Assembly (NCBI GenBank): GCA_947069175.1
Contig: CAMTDV010000019.1
Span: 76,879,358-76,943,357 of the forward strand
Length of the DNA: 64,000 bases
Direction of reading: 5' to 3'
From: Scalesia atractyloides
Lineage: Eukaryota; Streptophyta; Magnoliopsida; Asterales; Asteraceae
Notes under the pieces: generated by a model
Databases searched by the model: none
What the model was told of the DNA's origin: nothing
The model's input: only the letters and a program-made list of their open reading frames with translations
Shown: positions 20,635 to 31,830 of the stretch, one piece after another
Layout: every line of letters starts with the position of its first letter
Numbering within the stretch: position 1 is the stretch's first letter
Made by a program: the position numbers and the translations under genes

Positions 20635-20907
20635 ATATGAAATGACCAAACCAATAAATCTTTTAAATCATATTATCTCATTGAATCTGAATTCAAAGAA
20701 TGCCGCCCTGTAACGGCACGCAAACAATCTGGAAATCATCAAGATTTCCTTTTCTCTGCAATTGACTGAAGAATACGTTCCCAATCTTGAATCTAGACGC
20801 AAATCAAGCTAAATCACGTTCAATTAGATTCGCAAACAACTCACCCATAACCGTTTTTGACTGAAAACTTCAACTCGAAACCGAAACCAACAATTGATTA
20901 CTGCTCA

Positions 20908-20920
20908 CCCTATAAATACC
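20908..20920 (+). promoter_or_regulatory. TATA box of LTR B
   Basis: CCCTATAAATACC, a good plant TATA box about 560 bp into the LTR and upstream of all sense tRNA-like modules. Confidence 0.65.
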
Positions 20921-21257
20921 TATCAAACCCACTCATCCCTGCGTGCACACTCACTCAATCACCTAAAAATTTCTGTGAAGTCTTGCTCTGTGTTGGTCTG
21001 TCGGAGTAATTCGCTAAGTCGCCGGAATTCTCAGTTACTCGCCGGAGTTGGTCCCCGAGATCATCAAGGTTCTATCTTCCAGTGGGTATGAACCTTTAAA
21101 ACCTTTTTATGTTCATGTTTAACTCCGTTAGTTTGTAAACCAGTAACCAGAATTGTTAAAATATAGATAACAGCCGGATTTTTGTTTCTGGGTATTGTCT
21201 AGGAAGAGGATGAAGTTTTACTTAGAAAATAAGTATAATTAATCTTGATGTTTTAAC

Positions 21258-21333
21258 AAGGTTAGACACACAGTCCAGCGGTGGACTGTGTGCAATTACA
21301 AAGCACACGTCCCGATTTCGATTCTTGCGTCAG
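21258..21333 (+). repeat. tRNA-like module M4 in 3' LTR of B
   Basis: AGGTTAGACAC start, hairpin arms ACACAGTCCA / TGGACTGTGT with loop GCGG, B-box-like GATTTCGATTC. Confidence 0.66.
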
Positions 21334-21428
21334 ATCCGTATTAATAATAACCGTTTCCCTTTTTCTTTAAACCAAACACGCTAACATGCTGCAAGATGTT
21401 AAGTATAATTAAAAGCAGTATTTTAACC

Positions 21429-21500
21429 GGGTTAGACACACAGTCCAGCGGTGGACTGTGTGCAATTACAAAGCATACATCCTGGGTTCGAGCCACACAT
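21429..21500 (+). repeat. tRNA-like module M3 in 3' LTR of B
   Basis: GGGTTAGACAC start, same hairpin arms, then CTGGGTTCGAGCC. Confidence 0.7.
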
Positions 21501-21595
21501 GTTTCGACTTTCTGGAATAAAACCAAACCTTTTTAAAACCTATTCAGATCATCCTTCAACATGTATATAAATATAGTATAATTCAGTATATAAAC

Positions 21596-21669
21596 GGGTT
21601 AGACACACAGCCCAACTGGTTGGGCTGTGTGCACGTGAACTGAAGAGCTCGAGTTCGATTCGGGATACT
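21596..21669 (+). repeat. tRNA-like module M2 in 3' LTR of B
   Basis: Same start. The arms ACACAGCCCAAC / GTTGGGCTGTGT differ in sequence from M3 but pair fully. GAGTTCGATTC follows. Confidence 0.7.
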
Positions 21670-21766
21670 TAAACCGGGTTTGGCAAATTATGAAACCTTT
21701 TTAATAAAACTAAAATAAGGTTTAAGCTAACTAGTATATATAAGTAATTAAAATCAGAAATATTTC

Positions 21767-21844
21767 GGGTTAGACACGTAGCTCAGTTGGTAGAGCTGCG
21801 TGCACGTATACGGAAGGTCACGAGTTCGAACCTCACGCGCTGCC
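21767..21844 (+). repeat. tRNA-like module M1 in 3' LTR of B
   Basis: GGGTTAGACACGTAGCTCAG with canonical A-box, paired arm GAGCTGCGT, B-box-like GAGTTCGAACC. This is the most tRNA-like of the sense modules. Confidence 0.73.
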
Positions 21845-22916
21845 TATAATAAATCAGTCTAACCGGCCGTTGACCAGTCAACCTTAGAAAAAGAGTAATT
21901 TTTTTAATTAAAAATCCTTTTTATTTTCTTTGAAAATTAGTTAAAAATACCTCAAATAAGGTTTTGAAGCCTAAAAATTTGCATTAAATTCACAAAAATA
22001 AATCTAAAAATCTCACTAAGAGCTCTAATTAAAAATATTAATCTCAATTGAACTATATTTATTTATTGAATTATTTCGTTATTATTTAGGTTAGTTTTTC
22101 CTCGTCGGTCGAATCATAATTTCGTGCGCATTCATCATCATCAAGGAACGCACCCACTGTAAGTGAATCCTTACAAATTCCCCTTTTTATTCATGTTTTG
22201 GGGTGTATCATGTGTCGCTTTAATTATTTCGTTTATTCAAACTTGTGCTATTACCATTATATGACCTAAACTTGTGATGTAAATATTGTTTGTTGTGATG
22301 CGTGTTTACAATTTGTCAAGTTGCATGCAAATCATTCATTAGGCCCATCAGTTCCTCGTGGGAGACGAGTTGAATATCGCGTGCCTCATTGGATCGGCTC
22401 CGTTTGATTGAGTCTTGATCTCATTGTTCATCATTTGGTGTGTGTGCTTGTGCATTAATTGATATTATGTGTATTGTGATTAAATTTACATTTACGTTTA
22501 CTCATATGTGGTTATGCACCTTTTTATAACCAATATAATAAATTCGTTCAAACGTTTTCATAAGATTCACGCGCCAACTTTTGTTGACCCAAAAACCCTA
22601 TTTTTACACATGATACAGGTGATCCAGTTGAGGAAAGAAACACTTAGGATGGCCTAGAAGAATAAACAAGTTAATGCTTTGGAATGATCGTTTAGTTTTG
22701 TTTTCCTTTGTAATTGTATGAATTTTGTTTAATGGATATTTTGGTTTGTAATTTGAATGAAAAAAATATTTGAACATTTTGTGCTTCTATGTTTATTGTA
22801 ACTTCTTCTTTAAAGGGAAATAATAAATATGAAACTTTATAGTAAATGTCATGAGCTTTGATGAAAACTCAATCATGCCCCGACTACCATTTCCGCTGCG
22901 GGTCAGGGTTGTGACA

Positions 22917-23342
22917 ATTTGCTTGTAATTTGTTGTTTTGGCGTTTTAGTGATTTTTATTCTTTTTAACTATTAAATCCTTTTATACACGTATATTTAGT
23001 GCATGAACCCCATTAATGATCATTATGGAAAAAACAACTTAAATTTAATAATTTGTACGGATTCAAATTCACGATCTCATATTTTTTATTTACAACTAGA
23101 CATGAATTTTATTAAAAATGAGCCTTATTCAATGTAATATATTACACCAGACACAATATAAATTATTACATCAAACGTATATAAAAGTAAACATATGTTA
23201 ATCTATTGACAGTGTATTAAAATCATGTAAAACATTGTAAATCAAAAATAAAATACTGTTGTGTACTTAACAATTTCAAGAGTGCAAATCCACTTTATTA
23301 ACAACCAAAAAGCTAATGGGTGATTCTCTTTACACGATATTT
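22917..23342. other. AT-rich spacer, no gene seen
   Basis: Flank of element B. No open frame or repeat that can be named. Confidence 0.6.
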
Positions 23343-23760
23343 GGACCGTTCGGTGTGGGCTTGGGTTTTGGCGTGGCTAGCCAAGCAATGCCGCTTTGGC
23401 CACACCGAGCCAGCGTGGCTAGCGGCGTTGCCCCGCTAGCATGGGAAATTGGCCTGCCGTAGAACGGGTTGGGGTGAGGACGTGGACCGCTATGATTAGC
23501 TGGCTGTTGATGACCGTTGGAGCTAACCGCTTGGTGACCGTTGGGGCTAGCCGTTGGGGTTCCCCACTTTAATATTTATCGTACTTTGTAATCTTTATTT
23601 TTTAGGGTTTATTAATTAATATTTTATTATTTTTTAGGATTTACTAGGGCGTTTTTTTTAATTTGTTAGGATTTATTAAGTTGTTTTTTTAATTTGTTAG
23701 GATTTTATGTAACTTTTTTTAAAAAAACTAAGTGGTGTATTATTTATAAAAAAATCATAG
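23343..23760. mobile_element. Left part of an inverted-repeat transposon split by the Helitron
   Basis: The sequence GACCGTTCGGTGTGGGCTTG...GTGGCTAGCC (from 23344) is an imperfect inverted match to 37631-37685 (reverse strand GACCGTTGAGTGTGG...GCTTGGG...GCTAGCC), on the far side of the Helitron. Together they look like the ends of one small terminal-inverted-repeat element. The superfamily cannot be assigned because target duplications are unclear. Confidence 0.5.
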
Positions 23761-23777
23761 TATAAAATATATATATA

Positions 23778-23985
23778 TGGGGTGGGGTTATAGAGTGAAC
23801 AGTAGTGTATTTGTAAACTGAGTGAATAAATCATGGCCATAAATTTACATCATCAAATCGTAAAATACACTATCAAATCCTGACAATTGATTTACACTTG
23901 TGTATTGATAATTAAGGGCTAGGATTAGTTCACTACTGTTCACAATCAAGGGGTTCACAAATGAACCTAACCATTTATATATATA
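23778..23985. mobile_element. Small foldback MITE-like element
   Basis: Contains GTGAACAGTAGTG near 23797 and its near complement CACTACTGTTCAC near 23930, with GGGGTT-type ends inside TA-rich flanks. No coding capacity. Confidence 0.45.
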
Positions 23986-24001
23986 TATATATACACACAC
24001 A

Positions 24002-24032
24002 CTAGTAGTAAGACCCGTGTGAACACACGGGT
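24002..24032 (-). other. Helitron 3' terminus: hairpin and CTAG
   Basis: Minus strand: ACCCGTGTG, two-base turn, CACACGGGT, then CTTACTACTAG and a flanking T. The hairpin is the presumed termination signal for rolling-circle transfer. Confidence 0.85.
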
Positions 24033-25364
24033 ATGTTTCATAACAATCACATCCAAATGCTTAAAAACAGATTATAATATATCATTTAAATTGTTTGTGT
24101 TTAGTTATGACATAAAATTTAAAGATTACTATGTTACGGTAAAATGATTAGGTCAAAATGAAAGCATGACCTAATTTTATGAAAACATCACCTAATTTTA
24201 ATTATTGTGTTAGGACACTTAAATTAACAGGTTTGATACAAAAATAAGCTTAGCAATCGATAATATGTTATCTCAAAATGAAATAATGACCTATCAAAAA
24301 ATGATATGATTTTTTTATGAGACGTTGTTAGTGTACAATTTAGTAAACGTCCAATGTTATTGTATAATTCAGCGTGACCTAGTTAAATGGACTATTTAAA
24401 ATATGGTTTAAATAACCAAATGTTATTGTTCAATTAAGTAAAGGTTCAATGATCTAATTAATCTTAAGAATGGCTAACATTTTCAAGGCCCAGTTACAGC
24501 CCTTTTGTGAAATACGGTAAAAGCCCTAATCCATCATTTACATCTTGGTGATTCCAGAAGAGACAAGGTAACGACCAATTTGAATGAAGATCTTTGCGAC
24601 ATCAGCCACGATAATCTCTTGGTGATTGATGATCGTTGGTTCTTCTGAAATCTTCTCTTCGTGTAATTTATCATACAACGCTTGTATGTTTGATCTTTGA
24701 TCAGTCGTTTGTTCTACATCGACTGTAATTTTGTGATGAGATTTGTATATGTTGATGTGTTATACTTCTGTTTTGCATATGTATATTTGTAATATTTGTA
24801 TTGATGATCGATTGAGGTTTATACTTTTAGTATTTGACAAATAATTTTATTTCACCTCATTTAGGGCTATGTTAAAAATCTGTGTTTATCAGTTTTTCTA
24901 TAAAGATTTTGTAAGATTATGATATTTAGTATAGTTCCAATTGTTGTTCTTGACATTGATAAAGATTAGATATATAATTTTAGTCTTACACAGAGTGAGT
25001 TATAATATTTTGGTTCTTTCACATGTTATGTATGTTCCTATACTGATTACTTATGTTACAGAAATTATTGATCAGTTTTGGTCTTTAACATTCTAGTTGA
25101 TCATATTAAATGCTACTCCAATTGTGTTATCGAAGTATCGAAATATTATACGATTGTGTTATTCTATCCTTGGGACTATGGTAGTTTAGATGATATATTT
25201 GTGTTTTAATGTCTTTGTTTGTATTGTTATCATTATGTAGAAAAGTTTTGTACCTTATTTACTGTTTAAGTTTATTAGTTATATAGAATAACCTTTTGAC
25301 ATCTTATTCTGTCATTTATTAATGATATTCAATGTGTTTTCTATGATAGTTACAAGTTAAAAGG
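24033..25364. other. Helitron noncoding part, possible promoter and leader of the B3 gene
   Basis: AT-rich without a supported gene. Around 24480-24720 the composition changes (CAAGGCCCAGTTACAGCCC, AAGCCCTAATCC) in the manner of a plant promoter and 5' leader for the downstream B3 gene; no start site can be fixed. Confidence 0.4.
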
Positions 25365-26672
25365 ATGTATGGGTTTGCCTGTTACATGGTCGACAACCGA
25401 AGGAAATGTTTGGTTAGTATTTTAATCTCTGTTATAATGAATTTAGTTTTCGTTATAATATCATATTAGACGGTTTTTTATGTTAATTTATTTATACATA
25501 GGTTCTGCCAAAAAAATACGCACAATGGATTATAGAGTTTAAGTATCCAGTTGGCTTTGTCAAAGTGCGGACAACTAATGGCCAAGTGTTTGAAGTGAAG
25601 GTATATGAATTAGGAAACTTTTATTATCTCTACAATGGGTGGTATTCCGTGGTTGAAACTTTGAAACTACAATCAGGCTCGTGGCTCGTACTTCAGTATG
25701 AAGAAGCATTAGAAAGTTTCCGGATGTTTTATTTCTATGACAATATTGCATTTGATCCATCTAATTATTTTTACTACAGACCGGATGCCGCTTTTGATAA
25801 ACCGGATGCTATGGTATGTAGTTCAGAATCTTGCTTCATTATATTTGTTATGATTAGTTATTTAGTGGTTCTTAGTTTATGAAATTACTAATATGATATA
25901 TTTTTTCTTGTTGTAGTATATCAATCATTTATTTGTACATCACAAGATGGACAATACTGTTCCAAACTATCCGGTTCTTATTAGAGGACCTGGGAAGCAT
26001 AAACTCTTGTTCAAATCAGTGAGATTGACAATCAACTTTACATAACAACTGGATGGGATCGGATCAAGAGGATTGTCAATAAGTGCTAACCATCTGCTTG
26101 TGTTTGAAATGATTGATCTTCATACTTTTGATATGTCCGTTTTCAATTGTTCCAAGAATGCGGATTTACTGTTACCACCGGAATTATATGTTGTTGTTAA
26201 GGAAGAAGACGTAGAAGACCTTATCATTATTTCTGATAGTGAAAATGTTGTTGAGGTGACTGAGGGCAATGAAGCAGATAGGCTCCGTGTAACCCCAAAC
26301 GACGAAACTATACCAATAGTGTTCTGTGTGGACAATCATTTTGTAAGTTTCTGTAACCAATAAGTACTAACAGAGCTTCGGGTGTATTACCCATATTATA
26401 ATAGTATCTTTGTTAACATTATTTGTTGTTTGTTACAGCGCATTCGTAAACCTCTCGCTAAAGAACTTGGCTTGGATAGGAAGAGAAGGTTAAATATTCT
26501 AGATGCTGTTGGTAATGTTTGGGATGTTCGGATTGGTATTGAGTTTTCCGAAGGTCAACCAAGGTCTTACATGCAAGACATGAAATAGTTTGTGAAGGAT
26601 AAAAATATGGTTCCTCGTCAAGAGTTTACCCTGAACTTCGTCAAGGATAAAGGTATTTTCTTGTTCGACTGA
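25365..26672 (+). pseudogene. B3-domain (REM-like) gene captured by the Helitron
   Basis: B3 domains bind DNA and occur in plant transcription factors. A four-exon reading fits splice signals: 25365-25412, 25502-25813, 25917-26342, 26439-26672, all junctions in frame. Exons 1-2 give a first B3 domain (VLPKKYAQWIIEF, GWYSVVETLKLQSGSWLVL). Exon 3 holds the end of a second (HLLVFEMIDLHTFDMSVF) followed by an acidic linker. Exon 4 holds part of a third (RKPLAKELGLDRKRRLNIL). In-frame stops at 26043 (TAA) and 26586 (TAG) break the second and third domains. It lies antisense to the Helitron's own genes, as expected for a captured or secondarily acquired gene. Other splice choices might avoid a stop, so pseudogene status is likely but not certain. 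Confidence 0.7.
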
Positions 26673-27286
26673 ATGGTTGTGGGGCCTCTGCGGATTCTGT
26701 TTTGATGTATGGAAATAATGTTTTTTGTTTGTGGTTGTTTGTTTGGTTAAAACTCTTTTGTAATAGTTGATGGTGTAGTTTTGACCCTGGTGGTACGAAG
26801 GGTGTATCTACAGATAATTTTTTGGGTGCAGACTATGTATTAAGAACAAATGCTGAATCGATGACCTATGTATTGTAAGAAAAACTTCTTGGATTAAAAA
26901 AAGTAAACAACTTTGCTGACAATTACATATGTAGTCGTTCCTAATGACTAATGGTTGAAAGTATTACTTGCATTAGTTATTCCTTGTCTTTTATATGTTA
27001 TTCTTACTTGCTTCTGATTGTTTTGCGTGTGATTACTTACATGTATTCTTATTTGCCTTTGATTGTTTTATAATTCATGTAGATAAGAAAGTTTTTAAAC
27101 ATGTATACTATATTTTTAAAACAATAAAATAAATTAACATCCATTATTATTAGATAAGAGGAACATGTTCATAGGATGTTCCAAAAGATCATACCACATT
27201 ACTTAATACATGATAAGACTTTTGTCCAAAACTCTATCTCTAAGACGACTATAGATTTTGTAGAACTTCTTTGTAGACCACGTTAG

Positions 27287-30200
27287 TCATGGTTTTACAC
27301 ACTTGTTTCCCCTGTCACATATCAGGATCTTCAAACCCTTCCTGCTCTTTACTCGAGAAACAACAACATATAGTTGGCCATGACTGAAAACCGGGCGTGG
27401 AAGATATAGGCCTACACGTTCAAGTGACTGTCCCTGGCTTTTGTTGATGGTCATTGCAAAGCATACAGATAGTGGGAACTGTCTTCGGGCAATTTTCACC
27501 GGTATTTTTTTATCGGACGGGGTCATTTTCAATCTTGAAATCAAAGTGTGATGACCTATATTATTTCCGGTAATAATCTTTGCTTCGATTACAAGTTTTC
27601 CAAGTTTTGTTACTTGAAGCCGTGTACCGTTACACAGACCATTTGTTTGATCAATGTTTCTAAGTAACATTACCGGAACTCCAACTTTGAGAACCAGTTT
27701 ATGGTTAGGTAATCCTGACAGATGCAACTTGTTTAACACATCCGGAGGAAACAATGCCATGTTAAGGTCGGTGTGTTCCTCAGACTCACATAAGGTATTC
27801 GAACTGAGATATATCTTCTCTTCACCAGCTATACTATTTAACAGTTGTGTATTTATTGAATCAACAACTTCATTCGTGGGTGCAAGAATGGCTCTTTGTT
27901 GGAAATAATTTGAATCGCACAAAAAGTTTTGCATACCCGGATATGTGAATGAGATCAATGAAGATATAGGATTGACTTGATCGAGTATAAGCAAATCATC
28001 GGGAATTTCAATCTCCACCACTCCATCGTTTGGATCACCAAGTAGACCATCACCAAGCCGTAAAATCCATTCAGCAAATTCCTTGGTGTCGTGAAAGTTA
28101 CTTTGTTTGGTACCGACCTTTAACCTCATGTTTTCAGTTAGCTTGAGTAACTGACAATGCTGCCATATGTAAGAAGAATTCAACGAAGAATTTACAATCA
28201 TGCTTCTGGTACCTTTTGGAATGACTGGAAGGATTTGTCTAAAATCACCGCCAAAAAGAACAATCTTTCCACCAAAAGGCTTGCTCTGCATTCTCGGATT
28301 ACTAGAACGGGCTATATCTCTCATTGTTCTATCTAGAGCTTCAAAACAATGTTTATGTGTCATTAGCGCTTCATCCCAGATTATCATCTTAGTTTCTTTT
28401 ATTAAGCCTCCTAGCTCACTGTTCGGTTCTATAGAAAATATCGAATCCTCGTTAACGTTTATCGGAATTACAAACTTGGAATGAGCCGTTCTACCGCCAT
28501 CTAATAGAAGTGATGCAATACCACTGGATGCAACATTCAAGACAACTTCACCTTTGGAACGTAACGCAGCTGCAAATATTTTCCAGAGAAATGTTGTACC
28601 AGTTCCACCGTAACCATATAGAAAGAAAACACCTCCGGTACCTTTAGCAACTGCATTCATGACGGTTTGATACACTTTTCACTGTTCATCATTTAAGCAT
28701 TTTAAGGAAGCTGCAAGTTCCTTTTCTAAGATAGCCTGATCATACGCAAGTTCTTTCATTATCATTTGATTGTTCAACGCTGAAATGTAGTTGTCAGGAA
28801 CATTTGGCATGTCAGAAAAGTTGCTCAACGTACTCCCATAAGCAAGTAACAATTTGTAGATATGTGATAAGCAAATGTTTTCATCTCTTCCTCTGGAAGA
28901 ACCAAATCTAAAAAATAAAACAGATGTTTGGTAATTAGATTTTATAAATATTTCATTAGAGTAAGATGGAATCTGAGAATTTATTTAAAGTTCTAAAATT
29001 ACCATGAATACCAGTAATCCTCCGTTGCTGATATAATATGTCTTCGCACAATAGAGATTTTGTTTGCGTCCATAAATGGCCGGGCCTAGAAATGGAATTT
29101 GACATCAACGGCATTACAAAAAATGTACGCAAGAAATCAGAAGTGGACTATGTGCTTGCTTCCGTCATGGCAATTATATACTCATTATCATCGTCCAACA
29201 GACCGCGAGCGAAGCATGCATCTTTAAAGGTATCATAAATTTTTCCATCCACTGTTTTTATATCATCAAAACTCATTGGTCCTGTAACATGATTCAATAA
29301 AATTCTCAAGAAATAACAATCACCAAGTGATGGAGGTACATAATGTATCCTACCAACTGCACCAAAAGGTCTTTTTTCTACGTATCCACTTTCGTTCTTT
29401 GTGTATCCATACAAAGTATCTGGGGAAATCTATATACTTCAAAGTTCTAGAAAATGCATCCGTTTGGTTATATTTCATCCATTCTGTGAAATCGACATTT
29501 TCACAGTTGGGTTACTGACCACATCACACAAATTAGAATGATCGTCATAGACAATAGCCTGACCATCTTCGCAATGAAAAGGCAAGATTTCAACAGCTGG
29601 AAATCGATAGTGTATGTCAAACTTGAAGATTCTCCAGGCAACTTCACACGCTGAAATATATCTGCAATCAAGATATGCTTTAACTTCATCTACTTCTGTT
29701 TTCTTTGACAGATTTTCATTATCTGTCATTTCCTCGTTTTGATGGTTCACGTTACCAGTTGTGTTACTTTGGTAAACAGAAGTTGTCACTCTATCCGGAC
29801 CCTTATTAATGTATTTGAACAATATTTGATGGATCCTGTTTGGTTACACCACTCAACATTTATGTGGCACTGGTACTTTTTGAGTAGCATAGCATTGTAC
29901 GGAACTACAAACCTATTGTCAAGCAACACACCGTTTTTTTCTACAGTTTTAGGTGTTTGACGACGACGGTACACAGGATATCCTTCAGAATCAACAGAAG
30001 TCTCATCTACATAGTTTTTCGGAAACTTCTTCGAACATTTTAGATTAACCATGCATGGACAATGAGGGTTGTCTGTACCACAAGGACCGTGGATCATAAA
30101 CTGTTTGACAAGTTCATACTGTTTCTTTGTCAGGTATTTCAGCACTAATAACCAAGTCAATTTCTTTAGCAGTTGGAAACTTGCTTTCGGCACTTAAGAA

Positions 30201-31830
30201 CAAACATATATGAGCATGAGGTAGATCACGTTTTTGAAATTCGATTGTATAAATAACTGAAACACTACATCGGAAAAAATGTTAGTAAAACTATTATTAG
30301 AGAAATGAATTAAAACATTTTATAATCACTTACTTGCTTGTATCTCACCAAAGAATTTATGTTTCTTGAAATCTTGAATTAGATGATTGATTTTAATCTT
30401 GAATAACCGTGAGATGATATCCGGTCTATCTTGAGGGTTCAGTCCTTTGTCTTTAAACACCTATAAATCTCACGCCAATTGAGATTACAAGTGACTGTTA
30501 TGAAGAGATCCGGATAGCCTACAACTTTGCAGATTGCCATAGCATCTAGGTACTTTTGCATCATATATCTTGATCCACCGGTAAATGATGAAGGTAACAA
30601 AATTCGTTTTCCACAATTTGAGGCATCACTTTCTCCACTTTCAACAATTTCATTTAAATTCTTAAAGGTTTGACTTCTAAGTTTGGGTTGTTGTGTCTTT
30701 ATGTAAGCTAACCGTGCAGATTCTATCATTATATACGCATCCACCAGAAACTGTTGGAATAGTTTTTGGGCATTGAGTAACAACGAATATTGGTTGGGTC
30801 TGTCTTGTATTCTGTGACTAAAAAAATCTCTCATTGTGGTGCTGGTTCTAAGTATATCACAGTCAACTGAAACACCTCAATGTTTAATACCAAGTCTAAA
30901 TCCATCTTCTGCATATGGGAAGATAAGTGGATGTTGCAATGCAAGATAAGAGGGATGAAGCTCACTAATTCTCTGAATACCACCTGATTTTGTTTGAACC
31001 ACGATATCCCTTTTATCAAATGGTCCATCAAAATCACCAATTATTAATGTAGCAATATCTTCAGCAGTGGGCAAGTTATAAATTCTACCATCCGTATACC
31101 TTGACCCAATGAGCTTGAGTCTTACATTTTGCCAATCATTTTCTTTAAAACAATCTCGTACCATTCTAAATGACTTCACAAGTGGATTGCAAGAATCCCA
31201 CATTTTTATAAGACTGGATATGATGGCAAGATCAAGGTTTTGTTTAGTGCTTTTCTTCAAACCTACATCAACACTGTGTAAAAAATTACATTATTATATA
31301 TAGGAAATATATATATATATAACAGGTAACAAAACCAGTATTTAGCGAATGCGTAAACTACCTTACAGCCTTTTGACGGTTAAAATCCTCAATATAAAGT
31401 TGTGAAAATTTGGGCTCTTCACCATCATTTGGAAGCATGCTACTAATGCGATGATAATTTTATCCTTGTAATCCGAAGACATAAGGACCTTTGCTATTTT
31501 GAAAACTTTTAGAAACCTTGCCACCAAGGGATGTGAAGGAAAACATCATGTTATATGCTCGAATATTATTCATGAAATTGCGGCTTTCAGGAGTAAGTCT
31601 TTTGTAAAACCTTTAGAGCAATGGAGGAGGCACAGGTGAGGGAGGCAATTCAACGTCTCCGTTCGAACAACAAAGAGAAAAGGCCGATTTTTTAGAATCC
31701 AAATTCCCCCTAAGCATTTCATCTTTCCGAAGCATTGCATGACAATTAGAACATACAAAAATAGCATCTCCATGATCAACGTATTCTACAAAATTATACA
31801 TACACATAAAAAACATGATTATATAAGAGA
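27287..31830 (-). pseudogene. Helitron RepHel: rolling-circle Rep and PIF1-family helicase (decayed)
   Basis: Fused HUH endonuclease and SF1 helicase that mobilises Helitrons. From the N-terminus: a CSNCHAMLRKDE zinc-binding segment (near 31720), IRAYNMMFSFTSLGG (31530), the Helitron-like N domain (YMMQKYLDAMAICKVVGYPD, 30540), the HUH motif PHAHICLFL intact at 30195-30221, CHINVEWCNQ (29870), then helicase. The Walker A motif reads GYGGTGTT at 28592-28616: the catalytic lysine codon is replaced by ACA at 28595-28597. Walker B (IIWDEALM) is intact. In-frame stops occur near 31617, 31460, 29145 and 28680, and introns separate the parts. The last 1389 bp (28675-27287) stay open. Non-functional as a whole. 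Confidence 0.85.

Larger units (their letters stand above)
7484..22916 (+). mobile_element. Element B: gag-only Ty3/gypsy-related retrotransposon, interrupted by element C
   Basis: Plus orientation: truncated 5' LTR (7484-9317), primer site, leader, gag (10163-10759 continuing at 18765-19505), a noncoding tail, PPT-like AAAAGTAGGGGATAC, then a full 3' LTR (20351-22916). No protease, RT, RNase H or integrase can be found between gag and the 3' LTR, so B depended on enzymes supplied in trans, probably by relatives of A. Its 5' LTR begins at a point matching base 21045 of its own 3' LTR. The missing 694 bp should lie beyond element A, off the left edge. The two LTRs are very similar, so the insertion is not old. 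Confidence 0.85.
20351..22916 (+). repeat. 3' LTR of element B (2566 bp), complete, with five tRNA-like modules
   Basis: TGTAACATTCGTC start, GTTGTGACA end. The TATA box CCCTATAAATACC is at 20908-20920. U3 carries an inverted tRNA-like module. The transcribed part carries four sense modules M4, M3, M2, M1 with starts at 21258, 21429, 21596 and 21767 (spacing 171, 167, 171). This is the most complete view of the LTR plan in the window. Confidence 0.92.
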
